32,651 nucleotides of DNA from Halieaceae bacterium. GTDB lineage: Bacteria; Pseudomonadota; Gammaproteobacteria; Pseudomonadales; Halieaceae. The notes beneath the pieces are model-generated. The model was not told the origin of the DNA, did no database searches, and saw only the letters and a list, made by a program, of their open reading frames with translations. The stretch's first letter is position 1, and each line of letters begins with the position of its first letter. This document shows positions 1 to 7,041 of this stretch, piece by piece. The DNA lies in the NCBI GenBank assembly GCA_018657645.1, contig JABHWT010000313.1, positions 1 to 32,651 on the forward strand, written 5' to 3'. The translations under genes and the position numbers were made by a program.

Positions 1-217
1 ACATCGCATCCAGTAGTGCCAATCCCATCCCGCCATATTCCTCAGGTATTAGCAGTCCCGCAATACCCAGATCAGCCAACCCTTGCCAGATGGTGGGGTC
101 TGGTATCGTGTTGTGCTCCACTGAAGCGCGCACCTTGTCCAGAGGCGACTTGTCATCAAGATAGCGGTTGACGCTGCTTTGCAGCATGATCTGCTCTTCG
201 CTCAAGCAAAATTCCAT
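1..217 (-). CDS. Acyl-CoA dehydrogenase, partial (N-terminal part only)
   Basis: The gene starts at an ATG at 217-215 and runs off the left edge; about 72 codons are visible. The protein begins MEFCLSEEQIMLQ and contains LADLGIAGLLIPEEYGGMG, the helical N-terminal domain pattern of acyl-CoA dehydrogenases, flavoenzymes that form the trans-2-enoyl-CoA double bond. The start overlaps the stop of the upstream dehydrogenase by one base (TAATG), so the two are translationally coupled. Paired dehydrogenases of this kind often form heteromers in sterol or branched-chain acyl-CoA breakdown (family knowledge); here that is only inference. Catalytic residues lie outside the window. Confidence 0.85.
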   Translation of the reverse strand, partial: MEFCLSEEQIMLQSSVNRYLDDKSPLDKVRASVEHNTIPDPTIWQGLADLGIAGLLIPEEYGGMGLALLDAM

Positions 218-1428
218 TAGCTTGCTCCTCCAGTAGCCACTGTAGCGGGCTTGGGCTCCCGCGGCATCTGAAGGCCCCACTCTGCAATAATATTCTTCTG
301 GATCTGCGCCGTGCCTCCACCAATTATCAAACCCAGATCGAACATATAGCTGCGCTGCCAGATGCCCCGGTTGCGCAACCGAGGAGTGTCACCATACAAG
401 ATTCCCAATTCACCCATGACGTCAATCGCCAGAGCCGCGAGCTGGTGGTTGAGCTCACAGCCCTGCAGCTTCACTATGAGGCCGGCAATACCCGGATTTT
501 CTTTTTTTAGTTTGCCGGTCAGTAATCTCATACCGTTAAATTGCATTGCCAGCACCCGAGCCTGCAATTTAAGGAGTCGGTCTCGCATCACCGGGTTCTC
601 CATCAGGGTTGTGCCATCGACAGTTTCCTCTCGCATCATCTTAATAATGGCATTCAGGCGGGTGCCGGCCTGGTTCGGGTCGCCAAGCATTCCTCGCTCG
701 TGTTTGAGTGTCGAGTTTGCCACCATCCAACCCTGGCCGCGCTCTCCCACGATGTCCTTCTGCGGCACACGCACATCGGTGAAAAACACCTCGTTAAACT
801 CCGCGTGACCAGTCATGGTTTTCAGTGGACGCACCTCGATGCCGGAAGTCGCCATGGGAAACAGCAAATAGCTGATCCCCTTGTGCTTGGGTGCATCGGG
901 CTCGGTGCGCACCAGGCAAAAAATCATGTCGGCCTCGTGGGCGGTACTGGTCCATATTTTTTGTCCATTAATTATAAAGTCATCACCGTCTTCCGTTGCC
1001 CTGGTCTGCAGGCTGGCCAAATCGGAACCAGCGCCGGGCTCGGAGTAGCCCTGACACCACAACACTTCGCCGCTCAGGGTTTTCGGAATCCATTGCATCT
1101 TTTGCTCCTCACTCCCCAGTTCCAGAAGTGTAGGTACCAGCATTGACACACCCTGCCCGGCCAGCCCACCCGGTGCACCGGCGCGAGTGAATTCCTCGGC
1201 AATAATGCGAGACTTGAGAATATCCAGCTCTCCGCCATGGCCGCCGTATTCCTTGGGAACAGTACGGGCCGTATAGCCGCGCTCTATGAGCATGGCTTGC
1301 CAGGTACACATCTCGGACGAGGGCCGTCCCAGTGACTGCCGAGAGGGCCAGCGCTCGCGACTTTCCGCCAGAAATTCCTGCACTTCATCTCTAAACTGCT
1401 GGTAGGACTGGCTATACGCTAAATCCAT
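217..1428 (-). CDS. Acyl-CoA dehydrogenase, full length
   Basis: This 403-residue protein has the usual length of the family. It oxidises acyl-CoA to 2-enoyl-CoA with FAD and passes electrons to ETF in the cytoplasm. Visible signatures are the YGGHGGE turn near residue 61, the flavin/substrate motif YSEPGAGSDLAS at 128-139, IWTSTAH at 158-164, and the C-terminal GGGTAQIQKNIIAEWGL at 370-386. The start is supported by an AAGGAG ribosome site at about 1438-1443. It lies 15 bp downstream of the thiolase-like gene and overlaps the next dehydrogenase by one base, so the three probably form one operon. The acyl substrate cannot be told; the neighbours suggest a specialised rather than housekeeping beta-oxidation branch. 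Confidence 0.93.
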   Translation of the reverse strand: MDLAYSQSYQQFRDEVQEFLAESRERWPSRQSLGRPSSEMCTWQAMLIERGYTARTVPKEYGGHGGELDILKSRIIAEEFTRAGAPGGLAGQGVSMLVPTLLELGSEEQKMQWIPKTLSGEVLWCQGYSEPGAGSDLASLQTRATEDGDDFIINGQKIWTSTAHEADMIFCLVRTEPDAPKHKGISYLLFPMATSGIEVRPLKTMTGHAEFNEVFFTDVRVPQKDIVGERGQGWMVANSTLKHERGMLGDPNQAGTRLNAIIKMMREETVDGTTLMENPVMRDRLLKLQARVLAMQFNGMRLLTGKLKKENPGIAGLIVKLQGCELNHQLAALAIDVMGELGILYGDTPRLRNRGIWQRSYMFDLGLIIGGGTAQIQKNIIAEWGLQMPREPKPATVATGGAS

Positions 1429-1443
1429 GGCTTATCGCTCCTT

Positions 1444-2982
1444 TTATACGGGTATGAAAATGTTCTTGCCATCAAGCTTTGACACGGTACCTCGCATGCC
1501 CAAAGCATCTCGCTGCATTAGATTCTGCAGCACCTCGGACGTAGAGGGAGTCTCGGCCAGGAAACGAGTCCCATCTTCGAGCCTGCCCACGATAAGCCCA
1601 CGCTCCACCCCTTTGCGCGTATGCAGAACGGTGTAGGTTTCGACCCGGGCCGGGCCCTCTGGATCCTCTGTAAAACTCGGGTGATCCTGATTCAAAATCG
1701 ATTGCTGGTAGCTGGCGGGGTCCTCCCGCTGCCAGGGCCTCTGTAGCGGCGTTGTGGAATAAATCCCCAGCGCGTGCTTGGTAACAAACCAACCATTGGC
1801 ATTGAGCAGACCAAAGGTGCCGGGTTTTTCGCGCAGACGATCCATCATAGTGGCAATCGAGTGCATTACATAATTGTTTCCCGGACCACCAAAATAAGGC
1901 AGCCCGCCGGTAACCGTCAGGCCGCGGGGATCATCTAGAGCAATGCCCAACTCATCACAGGCAATTTGAACCGCAGAGGGAAAACAACTATAGATATCAA
2001 AGAAATCCATGTCTTCAACGGTCTTCCCGGCCATGGCAAAAGCCTGTTCACCGATTGCACGAATCGCAGGAGAGGAGTGGAAATTAACCCGATCTGTCAC
2101 ATTCCATATGTCGTTGGCATCACCACAGCCGTGCAGATAGACCATCCTGTCCTCGCTCACTCCCAGTTCCCGCGCTCTGGCCAGTGAGGTCAGAATCAGC
2201 GCTGCTCCCTGATTGGTCTGGATAACAGAATTGAGATACTTGGTATAGGGAAAACCAACGTAGCGGTTAGTGTCCGAAGGTGTGGCTATCTCCTGAGCAG
2301 TATGCAGCGCAGGAAACCAGGACAGAGGATTTTCAGCAGCTACCTCGCAGTACCGCTGAAACAACTCGCCCAGTCGACGTCTGTGCTCCTCGAGACTCCA
2401 ACCATTCTTACCCCGCAGCGCATTTTCAAACAGTGGGTAGCAGGTCGATGGAAGGTGCAGACCAAAATCTCTTTCGTGCTCGGTAACCGGCGGCCGGAAA
2501 TCTCCCAGCAACTCCGGCTCACCACCGGGGTCATCACTCCAGCCATTCATCGGCAGGCCCTGTTTAAGGCGGCCAATCATGGATTTGAGGGCCTCGGCAC
2601 CGGTCAATAAGACAGTGCCGGTTCTTCCCTGGGCAATGTCCTGAGAAAATCTATTCACCAGCATTTGGGGCGTATTGCCGCCAGACCGGGTGTAAAATTT
2701 AGTGGGCGGGTCGATCTGGAGCAGGTTACACACCGTCTGCGGGACATTTTTATACATCCCCCTGGCACCACTGCCAGTCTCCGGGCTGTCTACTATGAGT
2801 TCGACCGCTACAACCGTATCGATGGCCTTTAGCATGGCCTCTCCCGGACCACTATCGATAGCTGCCCGGCGGGCTGCCTCCGCCATTAGACCCACCGGGG
2901 AGCTAGCATCAGCAGGGCCGCGCCTGTCGGTTATCTGTCCACATCCGACCAATACTGGCATGCGCGCTTCATTCATTTTCAT
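1444..2982 (-). CDS. Thiolase-like protein type 1 (acetyl-CoA acetyltransferase family)
   Basis: The protein has 512 residues, longer than a classical thiolase of about 390-400. It has a thiolase fold pattern: LVGCGQITDR at the start, FDIYSCFPSAVQ at 327-338, GGLPYFGGPGNNY at 359-371 and the His-bearing TKHALG at 401-406. The stretch that should carry the nucleophilic cysteine reads TRSGGNTPQ (98-106) and has no Cys. Residues from about 440 to 512 form an extra beta-rich C-terminal domain, matching the type 1 thiolase-like (TLP1) subfamily. A classical cysteine-dependent cleavage is therefore doubtful; CoA-ester binding or a non-thiolytic step is possible. It heads the minus-strand acyl-CoA operon. 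A second in-frame ATG at 2976 is an alternative start. Confidence 0.85.
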   Translation of the reverse strand: MKMNEARMPVLVGCGQITDRRGPADASSPVGLMAEAARRAAIDSGPGEAMLKAIDTVVAVELIVDSPETGSGARGMYKNVPQTVCNLLQIDPPTKFYTRSGGNTPQMLVNRFSQDIAQGRTGTVLLTGAEALKSMIGRLKQGLPMNGWSDDPGGEPELLGDFRPPVTEHERDFGLHLPSTCYPLFENALRGKNGWSLEEHRRRLGELFQRYCEVAAENPLSWFPALHTAQEIATPSDTNRYVGFPYTKYLNSVIQTNQGAALILTSLARARELGVSEDRMVYLHGCGDANDIWNVTDRVNFHSSPAIRAIGEQAFAMAGKTVEDMDFFDIYSCFPSAVQIACDELGIALDDPRGLTVTGGLPYFGGPGNNYVMHSIATMMDRLREKPGTFGLLNANGWFVTKHALGIYSTTPLQRPWQREDPASYQQSILNQDHPSFTEDPEGPARVETYTVLHTRKGVERGLIVGRLEDGTRFLAETPSTSEVLQNLMQRDALGMRGTVSKLDGKNIFIPV

Positions 2983-3319
2983 GGATCCAGGCTCGAGCAG
3001 GACGAGAGAGGATACCCATAATCAACCCCTAACGACACCCCCGGGGTCCCATTAAGCTCTGGCGCGGGTGGAAATGGCATCCCGATCAAGCAATGGCTGC
3101 ACTAGTGTACCTCGTCACTCATACAGTAACATTCAACGAGATCACTCCTTCCCGGGAATTGCCAGTCCCTTTAATAGTTTCATACGATGTGCAATAGTTG
3201 GCCCCGTGCAACAAATCGCGACTATCTGACCACGCTGTCCGCAAGCCTGAAAAAGCGGATTGCCGCTCAGTTTTGGCACCGCAAATAGTCAAAGTAGAAA
3301 CATTGATCGGAGAGAATCG
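2983..3319. promoter_or_regulatory. Divergent intergenic region between acyl-CoA genes
   Basis: These 337 bases separate the divergent thiolase-like and enoyl-CoA hydratase genes and should hold promoters for both. A weak plus-strand candidate is TTGCCA at 3159-3164 with TACGAT at 3183-3188 (18-bp spacing). A GC-rich palindrome with a CCCCGGGG core lies near 3043-3053. No clear PsrA- or FadR-like operator is visible and no gene is supported here. Confidence 0.35.
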
Positions 3320-4126
3320 ATGCCCGAACTACTGTTTGAAAAACGTGGCCATGTCGCCTGGATTACCATTAATCGACCCGACGCAAAAAACACACTTAAT
3401 GCCGGCGCCTTCGTTGCATTGGATGAAGCCTGGCAGGAAGTTGCGGCAGACGACCAGATTCGATGCGCGGTAGTCACCGCCAGCGGCCAGCATGATTTCT
3501 GCTGTGGCGGCGACCTATCTGCGGTGATTCCTCTCTGGACAGGCCAGAGGCAACCCCAAAACGCGGTGGAGGAAAAATTATTAGCGGACCCGGCCCTGGT
3601 CGATCGCGTCATGCTGAAAAACGTAGAATTCTATAAGCCTGTCATCGCCGCAATCAACGGTCGCGCCCTGGGTGGCGGTTGCGAGTTAATCCAGGCGACC
3701 GATATTCGCATCGCCGCCGAACATGCCCAATTTGGATTGCCGGAGAGCAAGGTGGGCCTGGTGCCGGGGGCTGGGTCCATGGTGCGATTGCCCCGCCAGA
3801 TCCCGTACACACAGGCCATGAAAATTCTGCTTACCGGAGAGCCCATCGATTCCCGAACAGCGCTATCCATCGGCTTGATCAGCGATGTCGTTGCGGCGAC
3901 TGACCTGCTGGACGAGGCCGAGAGAGTGGCCGAGCGTGTAGCGAGAAATGCCCCCCTGGCACTTCAGGCAATTAAAAAAACGGCGCTTGCAACCCACACT
4001 ATATCATGGGCCGATGCCTTTAGAGTAGAGGCGAGCGAGGCAGCTCGCGTGATGATGTCGCGGGATGCTCGCGAGGGCCCAAAAGCGTTCAAGGACAGGC
4101 GAGAGCCCGAGTTTATCGGAAACTAA
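3320..4126 (+). CDS. Enoyl-CoA hydratase/isomerase family protein
   Basis: This is a 268-residue crotonase-family enzyme that hydrates 2-enoyl-CoA in beta-oxidation. The start is set at 3320 because GGAGAG at 3309-3314 precedes it at good spacing; an earlier in-frame ATG at 3260 would add 20 residues with no family character. Motifs are ITINRPDAKNTLN at 15-27, the oxyanion-hole segment CCGGDLSA at 61-68, GRALGGGCEL at 114-123 and PESKVGLVPGAG at 141-152. Both glutamates expected of a hydratase are present (E122, E142), so water addition is plausible rather than only isomerase or hydrolase chemistry. It is divergent from the dehydrogenase/thiolase-like operon and is likely part of the same pathway. 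Confidence 0.92.
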   Translation: MPELLFEKRGHVAWITINRPDAKNTLNAGAFVALDEAWQEVAADDQIRCAVVTASGQHDFCCGGDLSAVIPLWTGQRQPQNAVEEKLLADPALVDRVMLKNVEFYKPVIAAINGRALGGGCELIQATDIRIAAEHAQFGLPESKVGLVPGAGSMVRLPRQIPYTQAMKILLTGEPIDSRTALSIGLISDVVAATDLLDEAERVAERVARNAPLALQAIKKTALATHTISWADAFRVEASEAARVMMSRDAREGPKAFKDRREPEFIGN

Positions 4127-4144
4127 CCTGCTCGGTGGGTTACC

Positions 4145-4161
4145 GGACTTGCCCGAAGTCC
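4145..4161 (+). terminator. Hairpin after enoyl-CoA hydratase
   Basis: A perfect 6-bp inverted repeat, GGACTT-gcccg-AAGTCC, sits 19 bp after the hydratase stop. There is no U-tract, so it may be a weak terminator or an mRNA-stabilising hairpin only. Confidence 0.3.
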
Positions 4162-4209
4162 CCGCCTGTAATACGCTACACTTGAGATAACAAATCGACG
4201 AGGCCAGTC

Positions 4210-4704
4210 ATGCAAAACCGCCGCAAAACCATCGTTGTAAATAAGAAGTTCCAGTACCAGTATTCGCTCATGGTCGTTGCACTGGCCATTTTGCTTGTCA
4301 ATCTGTCCATTTTTGCTCGCCTGTTGCTCCCCGGTCAGGATCCATTCACTCTGACCACCCAGTCTGCCACTGTAATTGCGGTTGTCGAATTGTTACTTCT
4401 CGCCGGTGTCTGGTATGGCAGCCTGACCACAAGCCACAAAATTGCCGGGCCAATGTTTGTATTTTCTCGGGAGCTCGCCAGGGTCGGCGAGGGCGATCTA
4501 ACCACTCAAATAAAACTCAGACCGAGCGATATGTTTCAGGATGTGGCGGAGGATATAAATGCTAGTTTAAGTAAGTTGCACGCCAGAATCAGCTCGATTA
4601 AGGGCATCTCCCAACAACTGCAAGATGCAAAGGATGATGAATCTGGCGAATTGCTGAGCAAATTACACCAAGAGCTGTCCCTGATAACTACCGAAGATAG
4701 CTAA
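4210..4704 (+). CDS. Short inner-membrane HAMP-domain protein
   Basis: The protein has 164 residues. A cytoplasmic basic N-terminus (MQNRRKTIVVNKKFQYQYS) is followed by two transmembrane segments at about 19-38 and 53-72 with a short periplasmic loop between them. A HAMP-like segment starting HKIAGPMF (76-83) covers about 75-125, and a helical tail of about 40 residues ends the protein. It has no kinase, chemoreceptor or cyclase output domain. The gene stops 35 bp before a type IV pilin gene on the same strand and probably shares its transcript. Stand-alone HAMP proteins near pilin genes are seen in other proteobacteria (recollection, not checked); a role in signalling to or assembling the pilus is inference. 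Confidence 0.7.
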   Translation: MQNRRKTIVVNKKFQYQYSLMVVALAILLVNLSIFARLLLPGQDPFTLTTQSATVIAVVELLLLAGVWYGSLTTSHKIAGPMFVFSRELARVGEGDLTTQIKLRPSDMFQDVAEDINASLSKLHARISSIKGISQQLQDAKDDESGELLSKLHQELSLITTEDS

Positions 4705-4739
4705 GCTGCCAGGCTAACATCAGACAGGTACCCACCAGT

Positions 4740-5198
4740 ATGAGCAACCGAAAAAGACAGCCCAACGGGTTTACCCTCATAGAGCTAATGGTAATAATTG
4801 CCGTTATCAGCATTCTGATGTTGGTGGCTATACCGGCTTATATGGACTACTCTGTTCGAGCGCAAGTAAGCGAGGGGCTGGCATTCATTTCGGAGGCAAA
4901 AACGTCGGTAACAAACGCCTACTACGGCACAAATAAACTTCCGGAAAACAATACAAAAGCGGGATTACCACCTGCCGACTCCTATGACTCCCTCGAGTAC
5001 GTGAGTCGATTAGAGGTCGGTAGCGTCCCGGTACCGGGAACGATTACCGTTACTATTAAAGTGCCGTCCCTCGGGGCTGACAACAAACTGCAGTTGGTCC
5101 CGTCAACCATCAATGGCCTCTTGAATTGGACTTGTGCCCCTGCCGCCACCAATGGAATAGCAATGAACAGGGTTCCCGCCAATTGTCGAGGCTCCTGA
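4740..5198 (+). CDS. Type IV pilin (PilA/PilE-like prepilin)
   Basis: This 152-residue prepilin has a short basic leader ending in G10, then the class III cleavage and methylation motif G/FTLIELM. The +5 glutamate needed for assembly is present. The hydrophobic alpha-1 helix runs to about residue 35. Cys132 and Cys149 near the C-terminus (LNWTCAPA, ANCRGS) fit the disulfide-bonded D-region of major type IVa pilins. The mature chain would be 142 residues, the normal size. Prepilin peptidase and the assembly machine are not in this window. The gene follows the HAMP protein and converges with the subtilisin-like gene only 17 bp away, with no obvious terminator between. It could be a minor pilin; pilus, transformation or motility roles cannot be told apart. 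Confidence 0.9.
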   Translation: MSNRKRQPNGFTLIELMVIIAVISILMLVAIPAYMDYSVRAQVSEGLAFISEAKTSVTNAYYGTNKLPENNTKAGLPPADSYDSLEYVSRLEVGSVPVPGTITVTIKVPSLGADNKLQLVPSTINGLLNWTCAPAATNGIAMNRVPANCRGS

Positions 5199-5215
5199 GG
5201 ATCGCGACCAGGTAA

Positions 5216-6811
5216 TTACTGTTCAGGCTTGTCAATAAAAAACCACATCAGGGCGGAGCTGAATCGCTTGGGCTCATCAAGTCCCGCATTTCCGATCTCG
5301 ACTACGGCCCGCAAAACTGCCTCAGCGTCCGCTATACCGGCACCACACAAAATGTTGGGGCCAGCACTTTCACATTCACCTCCTGCTCTAAAGGCTCGTG
5401 CATTGTCTGTAATGATTTGCTCGATTTCATCCGGTGTCAGATTTGCATTAAGAGATAACATCAGAGCGGCAAGCCCCGTTACGTGAGGGGCGGCCATGCT
5501 TGTACCGGTGTAACATCCGTAGCCGTAATCCTCAAAAGTAGTTGCTCCTGTAGCATTCAAGGACACAATCGTGTCCAAACAGGATGAAGGCCTGTCACCG
5601 CCGCCCGGCGCCATTATGTCGACTTCAAGACCAGCATTACTGAAATCTGCTTTGAAGCCAGATGCGTCATGGGCAGCTACGGCAATCACATTATCACAGT
5701 TAGCAGGTTGATAACTGGCAGTGTTTCTCGAAGAATTTCCAGCCGCTACGACAACAGTCGTTCCCACCTGATGCACCGCATTGATGGCAGCTTCCATGTA
5801 GGCTGAACAGCGTCCAGAGCCTCCCAGGCTTAGATTGATAATATCCGCCGGGTTGGAATTCGCAGGAACACCGGTTACTGGCAGCCCGGCACTCCAGATA
5901 ATCCCTGCCGCAACATCGGAAAGAAAGCCGCCGCATTTCCCAAGAACCCTGACTGGCAGAATTTTGGCCCTCCAGTCGACACCCGCAACTCCGAGAGAAT
6001 TATTTGTCGTTGCACCTACCGTTCCGGCTACATGCGTACCATGCCATATGGAATCAGTGGTAGGACAACCTTGAAATTCTTCTCCTGGTGCGACCTCATC
6101 TGACGTCACCCAGTCTCCAGGATCAGTTGGATCTGGGTCATGGCCGTCCCCATCGTTTGCAGTGGGTATATCTTCTATCATATCGTAGCCTGGGAGGAGT
6201 CTCGATGGGTCAAAATCGGGATGCTCTAGCAGCACGCCACTGTCTACTACTGCCACAATAGTATCGGCCGAACCTACGGTGTAATCCCAACCCGCAGTCA
6301 AATTCATGCCGGATTGGGACCAGCCTTTGTAGTGCCACTGATTAGTTTCGTATATTGGATCATTAGGCGCAGTTATTGTAGGAAACAAACGAATGTCTGG
6401 CTCGGCATACTCGATCAATGTTGAGTCACGGGCCAATATTTCGGTTATTGCACGGACATCCTCCAACCTTTTGGTCTGCCTCAGTCTGACTACATGAGCC
6501 CCAAAAGCCGCCGCCCGAACATATTCAAACTCGGTGCCCGTTAGTGCCTGAAACCGTGACATGGCCTTTGAATTGAGATGCCCGGCTGTATTTTTTTGAG
6601 TCGATATAAACCCGTTCTTATTGGCAGTGCCTTCCACCAATTTGATAATAATCCTGTCTGTATCAAATGCAGCTGTAGGTAGTGTCCGAGCTTCATAGAC
6701 CGATACTGTGGTAAGTGACGCTTGGGCGTTAACAAACTGATGAAGCACCGAAAGACAAAGTGACAGCAGTAGCCGTGTAATAAGGGATACTCCGAACGCC
6801 GTTTTATTCAT
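5216..6811 (-). CDS. Secreted subtilisin-like serine protease (S8 family)
   Basis: The preproprotein has 531 residues. A Sec signal peptide covers about 1-30 (hydrophobic LLLSLCLSV, cleavage near VNAQA), a propeptide about 40-145, and the S8 catalytic domain about 165-500. The triad is complete: D190 in VAVVDSGV, H257 in WHGTHVAG and S438 in GTSMAAPHV, with oxyanion Asn359 in AAGNSS. Cysteine pairs in the catalytic domain fit periplasmic or extracellular folding. The C-terminus is short and carries no PPC, PKD or autotransporter domain, so release by type II secretion is a plausible route. It is transcribed convergently to the pilin and divergently from the vWA pair. Its substrate is unknown. 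Confidence 0.92.
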   Translation of the reverse strand: MNKTAFGVSLITRLLLSLCLSVLHQFVNAQASLTTVSVYEARTLPTAAFDTDRIIIKLVEGTANKNGFISTQKNTAGHLNSKAMSRFQALTGTEFEYVRAAAFGAHVVRLRQTKRLEDVRAITEILARDSTLIEYAEPDIRLFPTITAPNDPIYETNQWHYKGWSQSGMNLTAGWDYTVGSADTIVAVVDSGVLLEHPDFDPSRLLPGYDMIEDIPTANDGDGHDPDPTDPGDWVTSDEVAPGEEFQGCPTTDSIWHGTHVAGTVGATTNNSLGVAGVDWRAKILPVRVLGKCGGFLSDVAAGIIWSAGLPVTGVPANSNPADIINLSLGGSGRCSAYMEAAINAVHQVGTTVVVAAGNSSRNTASYQPANCDNVIAVAAHDASGFKADFSNAGLEVDIMAPGGGDRPSSCLDTIVSLNATGATTFEDYGYGCYTGTSMAAPHVTGLAALMLSLNANLTPDEIEQIITDNARAFRAGGECESAGPNILCGAGIADAEAVLRAVVEIGNAGLDEPKRFSSALMWFFIDKPEQ

Positions 6812-7041
6812 TTGCCGTGCTTTTCTCTAATAAAGGGTGAATGACCTGAGGGGTTGTCAGTTTAGCCTGTCTCCAGTATATATCCAACATTCCCAGTGAT
6901 AATTGTACTTGATCAAGTTCGTCGCTATATTGGCAAACATCTCTGGTACAGACTAAGACATTCATTTGGAGCTATACTGGGCAGAGAGAAATGGCACCCC
7001 TTTTTTGACGGTTCCCAAACAGGAACTGAGGCAGAACGAAA
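6812..7041. promoter_or_regulatory. Divergent promoter region with 12-bp palindrome
   Basis: This spacer lies between the protease (minus) and vWA gene (plus) starts. It contains the perfect palindrome ACTTGATCAAGT at 6907-6918, roughly midway, which could bind a dimeric regulator shared by both genes. A TATACT at about 6973 could be a -10 for the plus gene, but no good -35 is seen. Confidence 0.3.

Noticed and set aside
541-1146. Long plus-strand frame of about 200 codons opposite the acyl-CoA dehydrogenase
   Set aside because: It is the antisense shadow of a well-conserved gene and its product has no family character.
3260-3319. Upstream ATG extending the enoyl-CoA hydratase by 20 residues
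   Set aside because: The added residues are not like the family, and GGAGAG points to the ATG at 3320.
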